64,000 nucleotides of DNA. It comes from Pseudomonadota bacterium. Its GTDB lineage: Bacteria; Pseudomonadota; Gammaproteobacteria; Burkholderiales; Burkholderiaceae_B. Under the pieces are notes generated by a model. It did not search any database and had not been told where the DNA came from. It saw only the letters and a list, made by a program, of their open reading frames with translations. Shown piece by piece: positions 17,637 through 27,150 of this stretch. The DNA is taken from contig JAEWEV010000025.1 in NCBI GenBank assembly GCA_023389155.1, forward strand, positions 124,001 to 188,000, in the 5' to 3' direction. The first letter of the stretch is position 1, and every line of letters starts with the position of its first letter. A program made the translations under genes and the position numbers.

Positions 17637-18776
17637 CTAATCTCGAATAAAGGCCAGTGCCTGATGCAAAATCGCCGGTTGACGGGTAGCCAGCTGTATC
17701 GGGTCCGACAGATGCCGCCGCCACTGGCGCGCACCCTTGCGCCCGTTGAACAGACCCAGCATGGGTTTGACGACAGCCCTCAGCGGCGTGCCCTGCGCGA
17801 GCTGCAATTGGGCGTAGCGAGCCATTTCGTCCACAATCTGTGCATCGGTCGCAACCGGCGTGTCCGGCCACAGGCTCTGACTGATTGCACGCAGCACGTA
17901 TGGTTCATGCCAGGCCAGGCGGCCCACCATGGCACCGTCAAACGATGAGGCAGCCGCCAGGATGTGCTCCGGATCGCTCAGGCCACCATTGAGGACGAAC
18001 CGTGCGCCGGGAAAGTCCCGTTTGAGTCGCGTGACAACATCATATCGCAGAGGCGGAATTTCCCGATTGTCCTTGGGGGACAGGCCCCTGAGCACCGCAT
18101 TGCGGGCATGGGTAATAAATACGCGGCAGCCGGTGTCGTAGATGCGCCCGACGAAATCACGTACGAAATCATAGGATTCGTCATAATCGAGTCCCAGTCT
18201 GTGCTTGACTGTCACAGGCACACTGACCGCATCCTGCATCGCCTTGATGCAGTCCGCAACGAGTGCCGGCTCTGCCATCAGACAGGCACCGAAAGCGCCC
18301 TTCTGCACCCGTTCCGACGGACAGCCACAGTTCAGATTGATTTCATCATAGCCCCAGCTCTGCCCAAGCCTGGCGCAATGAGCCAGGGCTTCAGGTTCAC
18401 TGCCGCCCAGCTGCAGTGCGACGGGATGTTCCTGATCACTAAATTGCAAATGTCGTGGTACATCACCGTAGATCAGCGCGCCCGTGGTAATCATTTCGGT
18501 GTACAGCAAGGCATTGGGCGCCAGCAGACGATGAAAATAACGGCAATGCCGATCCGTGACGTCAATCATTGGCGCCACGCTGAACTGCCAGGGCTGCAGG
18601 CCGCCAGCATCCGTATAGTCGAGCGCAATCCGAGAAGCCGGCGCTTCACGATCGGTCTGAAAGCCTGCCTCAGCGTTCGAAATCTGCATAGATGGTTTCG
18701 ACACTGTGTTGACACGGTTTTCTGCAATTTCAGATGTCATCATTTCTGAAGTTTCAGATGTAATTAAGTGGCTCAT
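17637..18776 (-). CDS. dusA: tRNA-dihydrouridine synthase A
   Basis: An FMN enzyme that reduces uridines in the tRNA D-loop. The 379-residue protein has the Dus signatures: FSVAPMIDVTDRHCR, YTEMITTGAL, VALQLGGSEPEALA, the DEINLNCGCPSERVQKGAFGACLM stretch with the catalytic Cys, VKHRLG, and VFITHARNA. The first 60 or so residues are an extension absent from most DusA proteins. The ATG sits directly against the ClC gene's TAG (TAGATG), which supports this start and coupling of the two genes. Alternative Met codons exist inside the extension. Confidence 0.93.
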   Translation of the reverse strand: MSHLITSETSEMMTSEIAENRVNTVSKPSMQISNAEAGFQTDREAPASRIALDYTDAGGLQPWQFSVAPMIDVTDRHCRYFHRLLAPNALLYTEMITTGALIYGDVPRHLQFSDQEHPVALQLGGSEPEALAHCARLGQSWGYDEINLNCGCPSERVQKGAFGACLMAEPALVADCIKAMQDAVSVPVTVKHRLGLDYDESYDFVRDFVGRIYDTGCRVFITHARNAVLRGLSPKDNREIPPLRYDVVTRLKRDFPGARFVLNGGLSDPEHILAAASSFDGAMVGRLAWHEPYVLRAISQSLWPDTPVATDAQIVDEMARYAQLQLAQGTPLRAVVKPMLGLFNGRKGARQWRRHLSDPIQLATRQPAILHQALAFIRD

Positions 18777-20561
18777 CTACCTGTCACCGGATATGCGAAA
18801 ATCGATATGGGGCGGTTGATGCCGTTCTAGCAGCTCCCGCTGTTTTTCAAGCTGCTGCAAAATGGTCGACTTGCGCACAACGCCGAGCAGGCGCGGTTCG
18901 TCTTTTGACAGCAGCACCGGCAACCGTTCGCCCATGAAAGTCAGGAACAGTTCCAGCCCCTGCCCCAGCGTCATATCGGGGTGAAGCACTGGAATGAAGT
19001 GTGGCTGCACCATGAGTTCCGACACGGGCGTTGCCAGCGAAGATTGCGACAGCAACCAGCGGGTCACTTCCTGGTTAGACAAGACACCCAGATAATTGTC
19101 GTCCTCATCAACCACATAGATATACCGCACGGCATAATCCTGGAACATGGCCACCGCCTCTTCCAGCGTCTGATCCCGGCGCAATACCGTTTCGGCATCG
19201 ATAATCAACCCCTGCAGCGTAATGCTTTCAGCCTGGCGCCGCAACCTGGCCGTCTGTTCCCGTGAAAGGGTAACACCATACATCGCAGGCGTGCTGTACA
19301 GGCTGCTGACCACATTTGCAATCACGCAGGCAAACATAAGCGGCAAGACCAGGTCAATGCGATGCGTCATTTCAAATATCATCAGGATGGCCATCAGAGG
19401 CGCGTGGGTTCCGGCTGCCAGAAAAGCTCCCATGCCGATCAGCATATACAGCGATGCCTGTCCGGAAAAATCCGGTATCACCAGGGATGCAACCTGGAAA
19501 AATACCATTCCGACACTGGCCCCTACCATCAGCATGGGCGTAAATACCCCACCGGTGGCACCCGACCCGACTGTTGCGCCGGTGGCAAGCACTTTGTACC
19601 CCAGCATGAGCAGCACAGCCGCCAGCGTCCAGGATTGGGTAAGCATGTCCTCGATAGGCCCGTATCCATTACCGGCCGCATTAGGTTCAAGGATCAGGAT
19701 ACCGCCCAGTAGCGCACCACCCAGCGCCAGGCTAAACGGCAACGGCAGACGCGATTTGCGAAAAGTCTGACGTACTGCATCCAGAAAACGCAGAAACAGA
19801 GGCGCGAGCAATCCCGCCAGCGCGCCCAGCAGAATCAGCAGGATCAGCGTGGTGTCGATGGAAAGCGAAATGGGCTTCACATCATAAGTAATACGATAAT
19901 AGCCCGTCAGCTGCATGGTGATGTTGGCAACACCCGCCGAGATGATCAGCGGTCCCAGCGTCGTCACCGACAGCGTACCCAGTACAATTTCCGCCACAAA
20001 CAATGCGGCAGCAAGCGGCGCATTGTATGCAGCGGATACCCCTGCCGCTGCGCCGCAGGCAACCAGCAGACGGATATCATTTGAATTGAAGGCCAGAAAG
20101 CGTCCGATGGCAGAGGCCACAAGCGCCCCCAGGTGCACCATGGCACCTTCACGGCCAATGGAGCCGCCACTGACCACCGTAGATAAGGAAGACAGCACCC
20201 GCAGCACACCCTGGCGCAGCGACAACCGTCCATCCGAGAGAGCCACAGCCTCCATGTAGTCGGCATTCATGTCCTTGCGGACCTTCGAGGAAAGCCACAG
20301 CAAGGTACCGGCAATCAGTCCGCCCACCGCGGGAAAAAGCACGCGCTCGGTATAGGTCCAGCGACTTACCACGGTTTCAATTTCCCCTGGCACCGAGCCG
20401 GTGAGCAACTGTCCCCAGTGGATAGCCATATGAAACAGAATGGTCATCCCGGCAGCCGCAATGCCCACAAGAATGGCCCACATGAAGAACGCAGGCCGGT
20501 TTGTCAGCCAGGCAAACTGAGTCAGTTTGTTGCGTGCCTCGAATGGAGAAAACAGGGCCAT
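18777..20561 (-). CDS. ClC-type chloride channel/antiporter with CBS domains (ClcB-like)
   Basis: A 594-residue protein: a ClC membrane domain (about residues 20-430) and two C-terminal CBS domains (about 450-580). GSIGREGAMVHLGA contains the gating Glu, and GATGGVFTPMLMVG is the GxFxP motif. The GSGIP motif that binds chloride in E. coli ClcA is not present. Its position reads NADYMEAVALSDGR, as I recall for the ClcB-like subfamily. Whether it is a channel or an H+/Cl- antiporter cannot be decided. It is cotranscribed with dusA. Confidence 0.88.
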   Translation of the reverse strand: MALFSPFEARNKLTQFAWLTNRPAFFMWAILVGIAAAGMTILFHMAIHWGQLLTGSVPGEIETVVSRWTYTERVLFPAVGGLIAGTLLWLSSKVRKDMNADYMEAVALSDGRLSLRQGVLRVLSSLSTVVSGGSIGREGAMVHLGALVASAIGRFLAFNSNDIRLLVACGAAAGVSAAYNAPLAAALFVAEIVLGTLSVTTLGPLIISAGVANITMQLTGYYRITYDVKPISLSIDTTLILLILLGALAGLLAPLFLRFLDAVRQTFRKSRLPLPFSLALGGALLGGILILEPNAAGNGYGPIEDMLTQSWTLAAVLLMLGYKVLATGATVGSGATGGVFTPMLMVGASVGMVFFQVASLVIPDFSGQASLYMLIGMGAFLAAGTHAPLMAILMIFEMTHRIDLVLPLMFACVIANVVSSLYSTPAMYGVTLSREQTARLRRQAESITLQGLIIDAETVLRRDQTLEEAVAMFQDYAVRYIYVVDEDDNYLGVLSNQEVTRWLLSQSSLATPVSELMVQPHFIPVLHPDMTLGQGLELFLTFMGERLPVLLSKDEPRLLGVVRKSTILQQLEKQRELLERHQPPHIDFRISGDR

Positions 20562-20746
20562 AGGGCGGTCTCGGAGAAATTAGGGAGTCGCGGCACGGTA
20601 TGACACCGAGGGAAACCCGCAAAAAGTGCTCCATTGTAGCAAAACTCGGGGATGATTCTTTTTCGCACTGCCCGTCACTAGCGGTAATTGACATGATCCT
20701 GAACTAAAATGATCGGCATTCATTGATTTATTGCATCCTACTTCTC

Positions 20747-21715
20747 ATGGCCGTATTTACTCCCGTTACCAACCAGGAAGCCGCCGACTTTCTGCGCGAC
20801 TATGAACTTGGCGATTTCGTCTCGCTGCGTGGCATTACCGCCGGCATCGAAAATACCAATTTCTTTCTGAATACCACTCAGGGAGAATACGTCCTCACAC
20901 TATTCGAAGTTCTCAATCACGAACAACTGAATTTTTATATTGAACTGATGCACACCCTGGCCAGCAGGAAGGTCAAGGTCCCCATGCCGCAGACACGGCG
21001 GGATAACACACGTATTGGTACGCTCAACGGAAAACCGGCAGCCATTGTCGACCGGCTGGCCGGCGGATATGAATCGGACCCCGGCATACAGCATTGCCGG
21101 ATCGCAGCACGCACCCAGGCGCAGGCCCATCTGGCCGCCCGTGATTTCCCACTGTATCAGCCGAATCTTCGAGGCCTGCCGTGGTGGGAAGAGACCTATC
21201 CGGCCATCCGCCCCTTTCTGACCGAGACCCAGAACGCACTGTTTCTGTCATGCCTGGAAGAACAGCGCGACGTGCAGGCCCGCGACGACTGGCAGCGCAT
21301 GCCCTCTGGCGCCTGCCACTGTGATCTGTTTCGTGATAACGTGCTTTTTGACGGCACCTATGATGAACCGCGTATGGGAGGCATCATTGATTTCTATTTT
21401 GCAGGACAGGACGCCTGGTTGTTTGATGTTGCGGTTGCCGTCAACGACTGGTGTATTGAACGCAGAACCGGTCAGCTCCAACCCTGGCTGGTCAAGGCCT
21501 GGCTTGATGCCTATGCCAATGAACGACCATTCACCGACGCAGAAAAGGCGCTGTGGCCTGTCGCCCTTCGCGCCGCCGCCTTGCGTTTCTGGACCTCCCG
21601 GCTGAATGATTATTTCCGTCCGCGCCCGGCGCAGACGCTCAAGCCTCACGATCCCACTCACTTCGAACGTATCCTGACCCTTCGCGTTCAACAACCGGCT
21701 CCGCCATTACCCTGA
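20747..21715 (+). CDS. thrB: Homoserine kinase, type II (aminoglycoside-kinase fold)
   Basis: Phosphorylates homoserine for threonine synthesis. The protein belongs to the kinase-fold ThrB found in many proteobacteria rather than the GHMP-type E. coli enzyme: MAVFTPVTNQEAADFL at the start, GITAGIENTNFF, the catalytic-loop HCDLFRDNVLF near residue 195 and the metal-binding IIDFYFAGQD near 220. I chose the ATG at 20747 (322 residues) because the conserved N-terminus begins there. An upstream in-frame start adds eight unlikely residues. It is followed 6 bases later by a BPSS1780-family gene. Confidence 0.93.
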   Translation: MAVFTPVTNQEAADFLRDYELGDFVSLRGITAGIENTNFFLNTTQGEYVLTLFEVLNHEQLNFYIELMHTLASRKVKVPMPQTRRDNTRIGTLNGKPAAIVDRLAGGYESDPGIQHCRIAARTQAQAHLAARDFPLYQPNLRGLPWWEETYPAIRPFLTETQNALFLSCLEEQRDVQARDDWQRMPSGACHCDLFRDNVLFDGTYDEPRMGGIIDFYFAGQDAWLFDVAVAVNDWCIERRTGQLQPWLVKAWLDAYANERPFTDAEKALWPVALRAAALRFWTSRLNDYFRPRPAQTLKPHDPTHFERILTLRVQQPAPPLP

Positions 21716-21721
21716 CGACAC

Positions 21722-22537
21722 ATGATTGCTGCGACACTTCCCGCCTCCTCCGGATGGCAATGGCTTAAAGATGCATTCCAGATTTTTCGCAAGCAGCCGT
21801 TTGCCCTGCTCGCCCTGCTGTTTCTGATAAACATGTTGGGCCAGATCCTGCTGCAGATACCCGTGCTGGGGGTCGGTCTGTTTATCATTACCATGCCAAT
21901 CTTCAGCCTGATCGTTGTCAGCGCCTGTCGTGACATCCGCAGCAAGCCGGCGGGATTCAGTCAGCTTGATCCCAAATCTTGGGTAGCCAGCCTGCAGAAA
22001 CCCAAAGTCATATCACGCCTGGCATTTTCAGGATTTGTCTATGCGGCCATCATTCTGCTGGTCAGTATGGCTCTACTGTACCCAATGCTCGATGAACAGA
22101 CGCTGAACCAGATCAGCACCATGGCCTCCAGTTTACAGTCGGGCGCCGATATCCCCACGGAATCCATGCCCGACATCGGCCTGATTATTCTTATGGCCTG
22201 CTGGGCATTATTGCTGTTTGTCGTCACGCTGATGTTCTGGCACGTGCCTCAGCTGATAGGCTGGGAGAGCCTTACGGTCGGCAAGGCGATCTTCTATTCC
22301 TTTGTGGCGTCATGGCGTAACAAAGGGGCCTTCCTGATGTATTTTCTGATCTGGTTTCTGCTGTTTGCTTTTCTTCAGTTTATTGTTTTGCCGCTGCTGC
22401 TCATGCTGGGGCTTGCGCCATTACTGATTGCTTTCGTGATGCAGATTGTGATGATGATCATCGTTGCCACCATTTATTGTGGCTTCTATTCAAGCTATGC
22501 CGCGATTTTCGGCACGGAGCAGCCAACGGTATTGTAG
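21722..22537 (+). CDS. BPSS1780-family membrane protein
   Basis: A 271-residue membrane protein with about six hydrophobic segments. After GWQWLKDAFQIFRKQP comes ALLALLFLINMLGQILLQIP, then a paired-helix pattern, a central polar loop (residues about 130-155) and a very hydrophobic C-terminus. The family name comes from a Burkholderia pseudomallei locus tag and has no assigned function. The gene starts 6 bases after thrB, so the two are cotranscribed. Any role in threonine metabolism is not established. Confidence 0.8.
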   Translation: MIAATLPASSGWQWLKDAFQIFRKQPFALLALLFLINMLGQILLQIPVLGVGLFIITMPIFSLIVVSACRDIRSKPAGFSQLDPKSWVASLQKPKVISRLAFSGFVYAAIILLVSMALLYPMLDEQTLNQISTMASSLQSGADIPTESMPDIGLIILMACWALLLFVVTLMFWHVPQLIGWESLTVGKAIFYSFVASWRNKGAFLMYFLIWFLLFAFLQFIVLPLLLMLGLAPLLIAFVMQIVMMIIVATIYCGFYSSYAAIFGTEQPTVL

Positions 22538-22812
22538 TGACCTGTAACCTGTCTGGCCTTATCCTGCGGTCAATTGACCGGCATCAGCGCGAATGTCGTG
22601 ATCTTCCCGATGGTAAATCGCCGTAGAAATACATATAATCGCAGAAAAATTCAGGAAATATGGTTTGCAGGATATGTAAGTCACATGCTTGTTTCCGTGT
22701 TGGGGGTTCTCCCGCTAGCCATTTCCATCGCTGCACGCATCGGTAACCCATCGCATGTACTCTCGTGGCTATCGTCGTGGCGTTCATCAAGACTAAAACA
22801 GAAGGAAGACAC

Positions 22813-23544
22813 ATGTTCAGACAATTCGTTCTTGCCACCATTGCCATGAGCTCACTGACGGCCTGCCAAAACATGGACATCGCCGGGATGGCCGGTGCTG
22901 CAACTTCGCTGTTTCAGGCGGCGACGGTGTCTGATGAAGAGATTCGCACGCTGGCAGTAGCCTCGCAGCAAAAACTGGACTCGCAAAATTCCATTGCTAC
23001 GGCCAACAGCAAGTACGCGACACGCCTGGCCCGTGTCACACGCAACCTGACCAGTTACCAGGGCGTGCCGCTGCAATTCAAAGCCTATATCAATCCCGAA
23101 GTCAACGCCTTTGCTCTGCCCAATGGCAGCATTCGCGTGTATTCCGGGTTGATGGACAAAATGACCGATGACGAGCTGCTGTTCGTATTGGGCCACGAAG
23201 TGGGTCACGTGATTGAGGGGCACTCCAAGGCTCAGGCCCGATCTAGCATGCTGACGCTGGCCGCAAGACAGGCGGGCGCAGCCAGCGGCGTACCAATTCT
23301 GTCGACATTGTCGGGCAGCGAGCTGGGTGCACTGGCTAACGGTCTGGTGAATGCCCAGTATTCCCAGTCGCACGAATATGCCGCCGACGCCTTCGGTTTA
23401 AAGATACTCAGGGAACAAGGAAAGGATAAATCCGCTGCAGTCTCTGCGCTGCGCAAGCTTGAATCGCTCTCAGGGGGCAGTGCCGGCGTCTTCTCCAGTC
23501 ATCCCGACTCCGGTAAACGTGCCGATCGTATCGAAGCCATGTAA
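22813..23544 (+). CDS. M48-family metallopeptidase, predicted lipoprotein (LoiP/YggG-like)
   Basis: A 243-residue secreted protease. The ATG at 22813 gives a lipoprotein signal (MFRQFVLATIAMSSLTAC) with lipobox LTAC, so the mature Cys would be lipidated. GGAAG lies just upstream. The zinc motif HEVGHVIEGH (HExxH) is followed by the third ligand Glu in HEYAADAFGLKIL. LoiP-type proteases act on outer-membrane or periplasmic substrates in E. coli. A longer frame from 22765 exists but would bury the signal. Monocistronic. Confidence 0.88.
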   Translation: MFRQFVLATIAMSSLTACQNMDIAGMAGAATSLFQAATVSDEEIRTLAVASQQKLDSQNSIATANSKYATRLARVTRNLTSYQGVPLQFKAYINPEVNAFALPNGSIRVYSGLMDKMTDDELLFVLGHEVGHVIEGHSKAQARSSMLTLAARQAGAASGVPILSTLSGSELGALANGLVNAQYSQSHEYAADAFGLKILREQGKDKSAAVSALRKLESLSGGSAGVFSSHPDSGKRADRIEAM

Positions 23545-23818
23545 CCATCAAAGCAACGGGCGGCGACACGGTGTATCCGCCCTGCGCACTTTACATTCAC
23601 AGAATCTGCCTGGCTTGCCCAAAGACGTACTGCCTTACCGTGTTTGAACAGCATGTAGCCCGTTTGTTGTTCCACCTCCATAAGGACTTAATCCAACAGC
23701 CCTGCTTTACCGCGTGTTTTGTGCTTTGTTTGCGAACAAACCCAAGATATTGGATAAGCCTTTCATCGCAGACCTTCCACCCGCAACAGAACCGAAATAA
23801 TCCACTCAACCAAATGCA
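23545..23818. other. Stretch without a recognised gene
   Basis: A 137-codon plus-strand frame crosses this stretch (23571-23984), but it runs through the terminator hairpin and into the end of etfA and is unlike a protein. Nothing else is visible. Confidence 0.5.
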
Positions 23819-23871
23819 TTTCACCCGTGATAAGTGCGGATTAACGCCGCTATCACGGGTGAAATTTTTTT
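23819..23871 (+). terminator. Strong intrinsic terminator
   Basis: Perfect 14-bp arms, TTTCACCCGTGATA (23819-23832) and TATCACGGGTGAAA (23851-23864), enclose an 18-base loop that can itself pair GCGG with CCGC. Seven T residues follow at 23865-23871. It terminates plus-strand transcription from the M48 lipoprotein gene, though it lies some 275 bases past its stop. The stem could also stop transcripts from etfA on the other strand. Confidence 0.85.
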
Positions 23872-23945
23872 CCGGAATCTTCTTTTTAGCCAGCGCTCAG
23901 GTTTGCAACAGAACTACCGGAATGGGCGCTGGCTTTGAAGCAGAA

Positions 23946-24875
23946 TCAGATGGACTTTTCCAGCTCAGGTACGGCTGTAAATAAATCTGCCACCAGGCCG
24001 TAATCGGCCACACCAAAGATCGGTGCTTCCGGATCTTTGTTGATGGCAACGATGACTTTTGAATCTTTCATGCCCGCCAGATGCTGAATCGCACCGGAAA
24101 TACCAATAGCGACATAAAGTTGCGGTGCGACGATTTTACCTGTCTGACCCACCTGCCAGTCATTGGGAGCAAAGCCGGCATCAACGGCTGCACGAGAGGC
24201 GCCCAGCGCAGCACCCAGCTTGTCGGCCAGGGGTTCGAGCAATTTGAAATTTTCGGCACTGCCCATACCGCGACCACCCGATACCACAACGGATGCGGAT
24301 GTGAGCTCAGGACGATCATTCTTGGCCACTTCACGACCCACGAAAGAAGACAGACCGGAATCGCCTACGGCTTCCAGGGTTTTGACTTCAGCACTGCCGC
24401 CTTCTGCGGCAACCGCATCAAACGATGTGATGCGAACGGTGATGATTTTTTTCTCGTCTGATGACTGCACGATGGCAATCGCGTTACCTGCATAAATCGG
24501 ACGTTCGAACGTATCTGCAGAATCCACAGCCGTGATATCGGAAATCTGCGCAACATCCAGTTTCGCGGCAACACGGGGTGCGATGTTTTTACCTGAGGCT
24601 GTCGCGGGGAAAACGATATGGCTGTAGTCACCTGCCACTGCCAGCACCTGCTCTGCAACGTTCTCGGCCAGTCCGTCTTTCAGATGTGCGGCATCGGCCA
24701 GCAATACGCTTGTCACGCCGGCTACTTTGGCAGCCTGGTCAGCCACCTCCTGGGCGCCACTGCCGGCAACCAGAATGTGAATATCGCCACCGATTTTCTG
24801 GGCTGCAGCAACCGCGTTGAGTGTCGCAGGTTTTAACTGCTGGTTATCATGTTCTGCAATAACTAGAGTTGTCAT
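23946..24875 (-). CDS. etfA: Electron transfer flavoprotein, alpha subunit
   Basis: With EtfB it carries electrons from acyl-CoA dehydrogenases to ETF:quinone oxidoreductase. The 309-residue protein has a C-terminal FAD domain with SGGRGMGSAENF, GASRAAVDAGF, QVGQTGKIVAPQLYVAIGISGAIQH and INKDPEAPIF. It starts one base after the etfB stop codon. ETF is the expected electron acceptor of the two acyl-CoA dehydrogenases at 42.8 and 47.0 kb. Confidence 0.97.
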   Translation of the reverse strand: MTTLVIAEHDNQQLKPATLNAVAAAQKIGGDIHILVAGSGAQEVADQAAKVAGVTSVLLADAAHLKDGLAENVAEQVLAVAGDYSHIVFPATASGKNIAPRVAAKLDVAQISDITAVDSADTFERPIYAGNAIAIVQSSDEKKIITVRITSFDAVAAEGGSAEVKTLEAVGDSGLSSFVGREVAKNDRPELTSASVVVSGGRGMGSAENFKLLEPLADKLGAALGASRAAVDAGFAPNDWQVGQTGKIVAPQLYVAIGISGAIQHLAGMKDSKVIVAINKDPEAPIFGVADYGLVADLFTAVPELEKSI

Positions 24876-24876
24876 A

Positions 24877-25626
24877 TCAAATCACCTTCGCTTCATTCTT
24901 CAGTTTATCTACCAGCCCTGCCACGTCATCCACTTTGATGCCTGCCTTGCGTGTAGGCGGCTCGCTGACTTTCAGCGTCTTGATGCGCGGTGTGACGTCT
25001 ACACCCAGCTCTTCAGGTGTAAGCGTGTCCAGCTGTTTTTTCTTCGCTTTCATAATGTTCGGCAACGTCACATAACGTGGCTCGTTCAGACGAAGGTCGG
25101 TCGTGATGATAGCCGGCAGCTTAACGGAAATGGTCTCCAGACCGCCATCTACTTCACGGGTTACCTTGGCATTGTCACCTTCAATGACCACTTTGCTAGC
25201 AAAGGTAGCCTGAGGCCAGCCCAGGAGTGCCGCCAACATCTGACCGGTCTGATTGGCATCATCATCGATAGCCTGTTTACCCAGTATCACCAGGTTGACC
25301 TGCTCTTTCTCGGCCACGGCTTTCAGCAGCTTGGCGACTGCCAGGGGCTGCAACTCGACATCTGTCTGAACCAGAGCAGCACGGTCTGCACCGATAGCCA
25401 TGGCGGTACGCAGGGTTTCCTGACACTGCGCCACACCGCAAGAGACAGCGATCACTTCGGTAGCTGTACCTGCCTCTTTGAGCCGCGTTGCCTCTTCGAC
25501 CGCGATTTCATCGAACGGATTCATTGACATTTTGACATTTGCAATATCAACACCAGACTGATCTGATTTCACGCGTACTTTGACGTTGTAGTCAACAACG
25601 CGCTTTACAGGTACCAATACCTTCAT
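24877..25626 (-). CDS. etfB: Electron transfer flavoprotein, beta subunit
   Basis: A 249-residue AMP-binding partner of EtfA. It opens MKVLVPVKRVVDYNVK, carries the beta signature VEEATRLKEAG, then GKQAIDDDANQTGQMLAALLGWPQ and the recognition-loop region EVDGGLETI. First gene of the etfBA operon. The ATG follows an AAGGAG ribosome site. Confidence 0.97.
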   Translation of the reverse strand: MKVLVPVKRVVDYNVKVRVKSDQSGVDIANVKMSMNPFDEIAVEEATRLKEAGTATEVIAVSCGVAQCQETLRTAMAIGADRAALVQTDVELQPLAVAKLLKAVAEKEQVNLVILGKQAIDDDANQTGQMLAALLGWPQATFASKVVIEGDNAKVTREVDGGLETISVKLPAIITTDLRLNEPRYVTLPNIMKAKKKQLDTLTPEELGVDVTPRIKTLKVSEPPTRKAGIKVDDVAGLVDKLKNEAKVI

Positions 25627-26030
25627 CCAACAATCTCCTTGAATGTCGAGGCCAGCGCCCCGGATTTATTACTGAATCCGCTTATTTTACATGCTTGGAT
25701 CGGGCGATTTGAGTAATTCTTTCAAACCCTTGAATTTTAGGTACTGTGTGTTTCGCAGAGCGCGACAGGATCCGGATTCTGTCCCGGCAAGCAGAATTGT
25801 GCAAGAAAATGGGCGAGGCCACCGGACCCGGGCAATCGACCAATCATGACCGTTGTGCCCGGCCCTGCCCGTTGTTGGAACCTCAAGTCTGGTCAGTATC
25901 CGGACAAGCGACTCGCCCTGACACGCTTGCCATGCGCTGCTTTGTGTTTCTCTGTCTTGCCTTGTCTTGCAGTACCTCGCACTGCCTGGGCGCACCCTAC
26001 TGTACCGTTCCTTGCCCTACCCATTCCCAC
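25627..26030. other. Intergenic region between etfB and the HDAC-like gene
   Basis: 404 bases with no supported gene. The end near etfB is AT-rich and should hold the etf promoter, though I see no convincing -35/-10 pair. The remainder is C-rich on the plus strand, with stretches such as CTTGCCTTGTCTTGC. The plus-strand open frames there (for example 25746-26087) run into the HDAC-like gene and look non-coding. Confidence 0.45.
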
Positions 26031-26957
26031 CTAAAGGCCGGCCAGTGCCCGGACATGCGCCTCGACGCTGCGCCCCAGCGCGGATAGTGCATAGCCGCCC
26101 TCAAGCACGCTCACGATGCGGCCCTGGCAATGTTTGTCGGCAATGTCCATGATTTGTCGTGTGATCCAGACATAATCTTTTTCAACCAGATCCAACTGAC
26201 CCATATCGTCTTCCCGGTGTGCATCAAAGCCAGCGGAAATAAAAATGAGTTCAGGCTGGAAATCGTTGAGTGCTGGCAGCCACTCCCGGGAGATCAGCTC
26301 TTTGATCGTCTCAGCCTTGGTATAGGCAGGGACCGGGCTGTTGTGCATGTTCGAAGCCGGGTGATCTACACCGGAATTTGGAAAAAGCGGAAATTGGAAA
26401 AAACTGCACATCAGAACAGAGTCATCATTGGCAAAGGCAGCTTCGGTCCCATTGCCATGATGGACGTCGAAATCCACAACGGCGATGCGTTTTACGCCAT
26501 AACGTTGCTGAGCATAGCGTACGCCAATTGCCACATTGTTCAGAAAGCAGAAACCGCTGGCACGCGCCGGTTCAGCGTGATGCCCGGGTGGACGCACCGC
26601 GCAAAATGCGTTACGCGCATTGCCGCTCATGATTTCGTCTACCGCCTGCAACCCCGCCCCGGCAGCATGCAGCGCCGCCTGCCACGTATGAGGATTCATG
26701 CAAGTTTCTTCCGTATCAACGTTGAAATAGCCCTGCTCTGGCGCATTGTCACGAAGGAACCGGACATGCTCTGCGGTATGGACCCGCAACAGATCCGATT
26801 CCTCGGCTTCACGGGCTGGCAAATGATGAAGAAAATCGGCAAGGCCGCTGGCAAGCAGCCTGTCATTGATCGCATCGAGCCGACCCGGTGATTCTGGATG
26901 CCAGCCGTGCATTTCGTGCCGGTGGCACCAAGAATGCGTTATGAATAGTGTCTCCAC
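26031..26957 (-). CDS. Histone-deacetylase-family hydrolase
   Basis: A 308-residue zinc amidohydrolase of the bacterial class II HDAC-like (acetylpolyamine amidohydrolase) superfamily. Visible signatures are WHPESPGRLDAI at the N-terminus, RPPGHHAEPA with the catalytic His pair, GFCFLNNVAIG, VVDFDVHHGNGT with two zinc ligands, and SAGFDAHRED with the third. Bacterial relatives deacetylate polyamines, acetoin-linked or protein substrates, and which applies is not visible. It stands alone. Confidence 0.9.
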   Translation of the reverse strand: METLFITHSWCHRHEMHGWHPESPGRLDAINDRLLASGLADFLHHLPAREAEESDLLRVHTAEHVRFLRDNAPEQGYFNVDTEETCMNPHTWQAALHAAGAGLQAVDEIMSGNARNAFCAVRPPGHHAEPARASGFCFLNNVAIGVRYAQQRYGVKRIAVVDFDVHHGNGTEAAFANDDSVLMCSFFQFPLFPNSGVDHPASNMHNSPVPAYTKAETIKELISREWLPALNDFQPELIFISAGFDAHREDDMGQLDLVEKDYVWITRQIMDIADKHCQGRIVSVLEGGYALSALGRSVEAHVRALAGL

Positions 26958-27150
26958 AATATTCGTCCTGCTTTCAGATTATTGATTTGTGTTGATTGAT
27001 CGCATTTTATCTGCATACAATCTATCATACTTTGCGCTGTGATAAGTTCGCTCGTAAACTTGTGCCTGATATGCACCCTCCTGCTTTTGTGACAACTTAT
27101 GGCATGATGCAACTTACGTTCCATGCCTTTTCAACCAAACGGGGTTACTT

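Noticed and set aside
23571..23984. 137-codon plus-strand frame
   Set aside because: It crosses a strong terminator hairpin and the 3' end of etfA, and is rich in Cys, His and Arg in no protein-like pattern.
25746..26087. 113-codon plus-strand frame between etfB and the HDAC-like gene
   Set aside because: It has low-complexity Cys/Pro-rich composition, no ribosome site, and runs into a convergent real gene.
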